Assembly (NCBI RefSeq): GCF_041154455.1
Contig: NZ_AP028664.1
Span: 3,659,001-3,723,000, forward strand
Direction of reading: 5' to 3'
Source: Variovorax sp. V213
Lineage (GTDB): Bacteria > Pseudomonadota > Gammaproteobacteria > Burkholderiales > Burkholderiaceae_C
Length of the DNA: 64,000 bases
Part shown: positions 60,763 to 64,000 of the stretch, in pieces
Layout: each line of letters opens with the position of its first letter
Numbering within the stretch: the first letter of the stretch is position 1
Made by a program: the position numbers and the translations under genes
The notes under the pieces: generated by a model
Databases searched by the model: none
What the model saw: the letters and a program-made list of their open reading frames with translations, nothing else
What the model was told of the DNA's origin: nothing

Positions 60763-62013
60763 ATGAACGAAGTCCAGTTCTCGCTCGAAGAGCTTGCAAC
60801 CCTGCGCGAACACGGCGTGGTCCTGTTCGCGGACCGCGTGATCTTCGATGCGCAACCGCCCATGGCCGAGCCGCGCATCGCCGCGATCGAAGCGCAATGC
60901 GCGGGGCCTCTTCCCGAGGCCCTGGCCACGCTGTGGCGGCAAACGGCCGGCGGCCGGCTCGACTACGACCTGTCGCTGCTGATGAACGGCAACGTGGAAT
61001 CCGTCAGCTGGTCGGAGCTGTTCTGGGACGGCAGCGACGGCTATCGCGATCTGCAGGGCTGGATCGGGCATGAACAGGAGTTGGCCGCAGAGGCCGCCGA
61101 AGAAGAAGGCCGCCCCTGGAGCGGCAAGCTCACGCACCTGCCCTTCGGCGGCTTCGAGTACCTCGACCGCGTCTACGCGGTGGTCGAGCCCGGCCCCCAG
61201 CACGGGCACATCACCGCATGGAAACAAGGACTGCCGCCGGCCTGGACGCATGCGCTGCACGAAGACAGCGTGAGCACCATCGCACCCGATCTTCGCGGCG
61301 CCTTCGCGGCCCTGCACCTCGACGAAAACCCGTTGGCGCCCACGAGCGACTATTTCTCGGGCCAGGCCCTGCTCCAGTACCTCGACGACCGGCACCAGGA
61401 CCACGGCCTGGGCCTCGACCTGATGGACAAGCTGGTGGCCTTCTATTGCCGCGCCGTGCTCGACTGGCGCATGCCGCTGGCGGATGGAACGCTGCGCCGG
61501 TTGCCGGTCACGGCACGCGCGGCGCTGCACCATGCACTGGCCACCGACGACGCGGAGCTGGTGGCCGAGCTCGCGGCCGCGGGTGTGAGCTTCGACGGCC
61601 CGCAGCAAGGCAGCGCGCTGGCCACCGACGTGGCCATCGGCAAGGATGCCTTCGCCGCGGCCATGGCGCTGGTGCGCGCGGGTGCACCGGTGGCGGCCGA
61701 CGCCCTGCGCAACATCGACGGCCAGATTTCGCCCGAACTCACGAGCGCACTGCTCGCCAACGGGGCGGAGCCCAGCGTCACCGCCATCGTCAATTGCGCG
61801 GCCTGCGGTGCGCCGGCGAGCGCGCACCTGATCGCCGATGCCTGCGCGCAAGCCGGCATCGACGTGCAGTCCGCATTCCTTGCCGAACGCGATGCGATGC
61901 TGGCCGAACTCGAGGCCACGCTGCTCGAGGTTCGCGACGGCTCCCATGGCCACTACCTCGGTGCCGAGGGCCTGGCCGAGCGCATCGAGCACCTGCAGAC
62001 ATTCAAGCTCTGA
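60763..62013 (+). CDS. SMI1/KNR4-like protein with ankyrin-type C-terminal half
   Basis: A 416-residue acidic protein. Residues about 35-185 resemble the SMI1/KNR4 (SUKH) fold: IAAIEAQCAGPLPEALATLW, then LPFGGFEYLDRVYAVV and the ITAWKQGLPPAW segment. Residues about 240-360 carry loosely repeated helical units (LVAELAAAGVSFDG, AMALVRAGAPVAADAL) like ankyrin repeats. SUKH proteins include immunity proteins against nuclease toxins, but no toxin gene is adjacent. Confidence 0.75.
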   Translation: MNEVQFSLEELATLREHGVVLFADRVIFDAQPPMAEPRIAAIEAQCAGPLPEALATLWRQTAGGRLDYDLSLLMNGNVESVSWSELFWDGSDGYRDLQGWIGHEQELAAEAAEEEGRPWSGKLTHLPFGGFEYLDRVYAVVEPGPQHGHITAWKQGLPPAWTHALHEDSVSTIAPDLRGAFAALHLDENPLAPTSDYFSGQALLQYLDDRHQDHGLGLDLMDKLVAFYCRAVLDWRMPLADGTLRRLPVTARAALHHALATDDAELVAELAAAGVSFDGPQQGSALATDVAIGKDAFAAAMALVRAGAPVAADALRNIDGQISPELTSALLANGAEPSVTAIVNCAACGAPASAHLIADACAQAGIDVQSAFLAERDAMLAELEATLLEVRDGSHGHYLGAEGLAERIEHLQTFKL

Positions 62014-62033
62014 GGGCTGGGCGAAGGCGTCCG

Positions 62034-63218
62034 TCAGCCCCCGTACAGCCAGGGTTGGTCCAGCAGCCGCGCGCCCAGCGCGCGCATCGCAAGGTCGCGG
62101 CCCCAACGCATGGGGCCGGTGGCATGAAAGACCTGCCCGTTGCGGCGAGCCCTTGCCTGCACCATGGCGTTGCGCTGCCAGCGTGCCTCGGCATAGCGGG
62201 CAAAGGCGGCCGGCACCTCGGCCGCCCCGCCTTCGCCGAGTGCTTCGGCCAAGGCCACCGCGTCCTCGATGGCCATGCCCGCGCCCTGCGCAAGGTAGGG
62301 CACCATCGGATGCGCGGCATCGCCTACCAACGCGATGCGCTCGTGCGCCATGTCGGCTGCAGAGGCCACCGGAGGACGGTCGCTGAGGGTCCAGGCGCGC
62401 CAGCCGGGCATGGCTTCGAGCAGGGCTTGCAGGCCGCTGCCGCTGCGGCCCGTGGCCTGCTGCAGCGCGGCAAGGCTGCTGGCCTGGTCCCAGTCGCGCG
62501 CATCGCCGGCCGGTGCGGCTTCGGCAATGACGACCACGTTGAGCCACGCGCCACCGCGCACCGGGTAGGCCACGGCGTGCAGGCGCGGACCGAGCCACAC
62601 GTCGATCCGTTGGCGCCGGAGCGCCTGCGGCAAGTCGGCCTGGGCGACGATCCCGCGCCAGGCCGTGTGGCCCGTGACGCGGGGCGGCTCAGCCGCCGAT
62701 GGCGATTCGAGCCGCTGGCGCGCCACGCTCCAGAGTCCGTCGGCACCGACCAGCGCCTCGCCCTCCCAGGCCCGTGCGCCACTGCTCGAGACGCACACGA
62801 GATCGTCGCCGACCTCGACCTGCGCGATGTGCGCATCGGTCACCAGGGTGCCTGTGCCGCGCGCGCGCACGGCTTCGAGCAGCAGCGAATGCAGATCGGC
62901 GCGGTGCACGCAAAGATAAGGGGCGCCGTAGCGGCGGCGCATGGCGTCGCCCAGTGGCAGGCGGGCCAGTTCGGCGCCGCTGCCGGCGCTCTGGACCACC
63001 AATGCATCGGGGCACACGGCCATGGTCGCAAGGCCATCGGCCAGGCCCAGCTGGTGGAGGCGCCGCGTGACGTTGGGGCCGATCTGGATGCCGGCGCCGA
63101 TCTCACCGAACGCGGCCGCCTGCTCGAAGACATCGACACGGTGGCGGCTCCTGGAGATCGCCAGCGCGCTGGCAAGCCCCCCGATGCCGCCCCCGACGAC
63201 GAGGATGTGTGCGGGCAT
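62034..63218 (-). CDS. FAD-dependent aromatic monooxygenase (salicylate-hydroxylase-like)
   Basis: A 394-residue class A flavoprotein monooxygenase. It has the N-terminal dinucleotide motif VVGGGIGGLASALA, the CVHRADLHSLLLEAV block and the second FAD motif LVGDAAHPMVPYLAQGAGMA. It resembles salicylate 1-hydroxylase and 3-hydroxybenzoate 6-hydroxylase. No ring-cleavage gene is adjacent, so its substrate is open. Confidence 0.88.
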   Translation of the reverse strand: MPAHILVVGGGIGGLASALAISRSRHRVDVFEQAAAFGEIGAGIQIGPNVTRRLHQLGLADGLATMAVCPDALVVQSAGSGAELARLPLGDAMRRRYGAPYLCVHRADLHSLLLEAVRARGTGTLVTDAHIAQVEVGDDLVCVSSSGARAWEGEALVGADGLWSVARQRLESPSAAEPPRVTGHTAWRGIVAQADLPQALRRQRIDVWLGPRLHAVAYPVRGGAWLNVVVIAEAAPAGDARDWDQASSLAALQQATGRSGSGLQALLEAMPGWRAWTLSDRPPVASAADMAHERIALVGDAAHPMVPYLAQGAGMAIEDAVALAEALGEGGAAEVPAAFARYAEARWQRNAMVQARARRNGQVFHATGPMRWGRDLAMRALGARLLDQPWLYGG

Positions 63219-63223
63219 CGGCC

Positions 63224-63511
63224 TCAGCGGCTGTGCGTGGACAGCGCGCCGCGGCCGGCTTCGTCGGATTCCTTCTTGTCGGCTGCCTTGGGGCCGCAGC
63301 TGCCACAGCTGTCGCAGGAGCCGCAGCCCGAGGTCTTGGCCAGCGAGGCCGCCAGCTGGTCGGCGCGCTCTTGGTCGACCAGCCCGGCACGGTGCGTGCC
63401 CGTCGCGAGCTTGCGTGCCGCGCTGCGCCGCCAGCCCGCAGGCATCCAGCGCCAGACCGCGTAGAACGCGGCGGCCGCGACAATCAATCCGACGATCAGT
63501 TGCTGTGTCAT
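63224..63511 (-). CDS. Small Cys-rich membrane protein next to feoB
   Basis: A 95-residue protein with one N-terminal membrane helix (LIVGLIVAAAAFYAVWRW) and a C-terminal GCGSCDSCGSCGP cluster. Such proteins frequently follow feoB and probably help ferrous iron uptake or iron-sulfur assembly (DUF6587/FeoB-associated type). It lies 63 bp after feoB. Confidence 0.82.
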   Translation of the reverse strand: MTQQLIVGLIVAAAAFYAVWRWMPAGWRRSAARKLATGTHRAGLVDQERADQLAASLAKTSGCGSCDSCGSCGPKAADKKESDEAGRGALSTHSR

Positions 63512-63574
63512 TTCCGTTTACTCCGACGCGCGTTCGAGACTAACCTAGAAACATCGTGCAAGACTTGCGGCAGA

Positions 63575-64000
63575 TCATCCGGCGCCCAGGGCCACCGCCA
63601 CGCGGTAGGTAATGAAGCACGCCAGATAGGCCAGCGCGAACAGGTAGCCGGCCATGATCCAGACGTACTTCCATGATCCGGTTTCGCGCTTGACCGCCGC
63701 CAGCGTCGAGATGCACTGCGGGGCGAACACGTACCAGACCAGCAGCGAGAGCGCGGTGGCGAGCGACCAGCTGCCCGCGATCAGCGGCTCGAGCTGGCCC
63801 GCCACGTCGTCGCCGGTGGCCGAGAGCGCATACACCGTGCCGAGCGCGCCCACCGCCACTTCGCGCGCCGCCATGCCCGGCACCAGCGCGATTGAAATCT
63901 GCCAGTTGAAGCCGATGGGCGCAAAGATGTGTTCGAGCCCGCGGCCGATCATGCCGGCCAGGCTGTACTGGATGGCGGGCCCCGTGGCGCCCTCGGGCGG
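63575..64000 (-). CDS. feoB: Ferrous iron transporter FeoB, C-terminal fragment (cut by window edge)
   Basis: The last 141 residues of FeoB. The segment from the edge reads GPAIQYSLAGMIGRGLEHIF, followed by GFNWQISIALVPGMAAREV and the final membrane helices. This matches the core of the C-terminal permease region. The G-domain lies outside the window. Confidence 0.93.
   Translation of the reverse strand, partial: PPEGATGPAIQYSLAGMIGRGLEHIFAPIGFNWQISIALVPGMAAREVAVGALGTVYALSATGDDVAGQLEPLIAGSWSLATALSLLVWYVFAPQCISTLAAVKRETGSWKYVWIMAGYLFALAYLACFITYRVAVALGAG

Overview
The window is about 64 kb of high-GC DNA with a chromosomal gene order (rpsP-rimM-trmD-rplS, hda-pcnB-folK, argD-argF, murJ beside rpsT). 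Together with kynB-kynU-kynA, LivM-LivG fusions and protein sequences typical of the Comamonadaceae, this points to a betaproteobacterium, most likely Variovorax. That assignment is by recognition only. No rRNA, tRNA, insertion sequence, prophage or CRISPR array was seen, and no gene-free stretch exceeds 300 bases.

Bases 1-22843 (minus strand) are one tightly packed catabolic operon of 19 genes read toward the left edge. Most junctions are 4-bp ATGA overlaps or gaps under 50 bp. From promoter to edge it holds a two-subunit 2-oxoacid:ferredoxin oxidoreductase (iorA, iorB), an oxygenase reductase, a Rieske oxygenase pair, a CoA ligase, a thiolase-like protein lacking the usual nucleophilic Cys, a Zn-ribbon/OB-fold (DUF35) protein fused to a degenerate SDR, an isatin-hydrolase-like cyclase-family hydrolase, an SDR, two periplasmic binding proteins, a second Rieske pair, a third binding protein, a complete branched-chain-type ABC importer, a second CoA ligase, and an SDR cut by the window edge. 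A divergent MarR regulator sits at 23003-23479. The gene set matches what is expected of an iad-type auxin (indole-3-acetate, IAA) degradation locus of Variovorax. I infer this route: uptake; Rieske dioxygenation of the indole ring to a 3-hydroxy-oxindole-acetate; CoA activation; retro-aldol cleavage to isatin plus acetyl-CoA; hydrolysis of isatin to isatinate; then oxidative decarboxylation by IorAB to the anthranilate level.

Bases 23476-27212 (minus strand) are a second four-gene operon: opine-dehydrogenase-like protein, 3-hydroxyacyl-CoA dehydrogenase, alpha/beta hydrolase, and MDR oxidoreductase. Its upstream region shares a 13-bp motif, with one mismatch, with the marR/iorA promoter region, so it may belong to the same regulon.

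Bases 27355-46230 are mostly housekeeping: a DEAD-box RNA helicase, orn, an M48 protease, phhB, rsgA, hisC, a CobD/CbiB-like membrane protein, a Nudix hydrolase, rplS-trmD-rimM-rpsP, a GNAT/TM2 pair, a DUF47-PiT phosphate transporter, folK-pcnB-hda, purM and an AI-2E family permease.

Bases 46338-54698 hold an isochorismatase-like hydrolase, a DJ-1/PfpI protein and a GlxA-type regulator; an ECF42-type sigma factor operon with two YCII (DGPF) proteins and a recognisable ECF42-like promoter; a VOC protein; a SirB1-like protein; murJ, rpsT and a DUF3579 gene.

Bases 54860-64000 hold argD-argF, a YkgJ cysteine-cluster protein, the tryptophan-to-anthranilate kynurenine operon (kynB, kynU, a small exported protein, kynA), an SMI1/KNR4 protein, a FAD monooxygenase, a small Cys-rich membrane protein and the 3' end of feoB. 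The kyn operon and the proposed auxin operon would both end at the anthranilate level.
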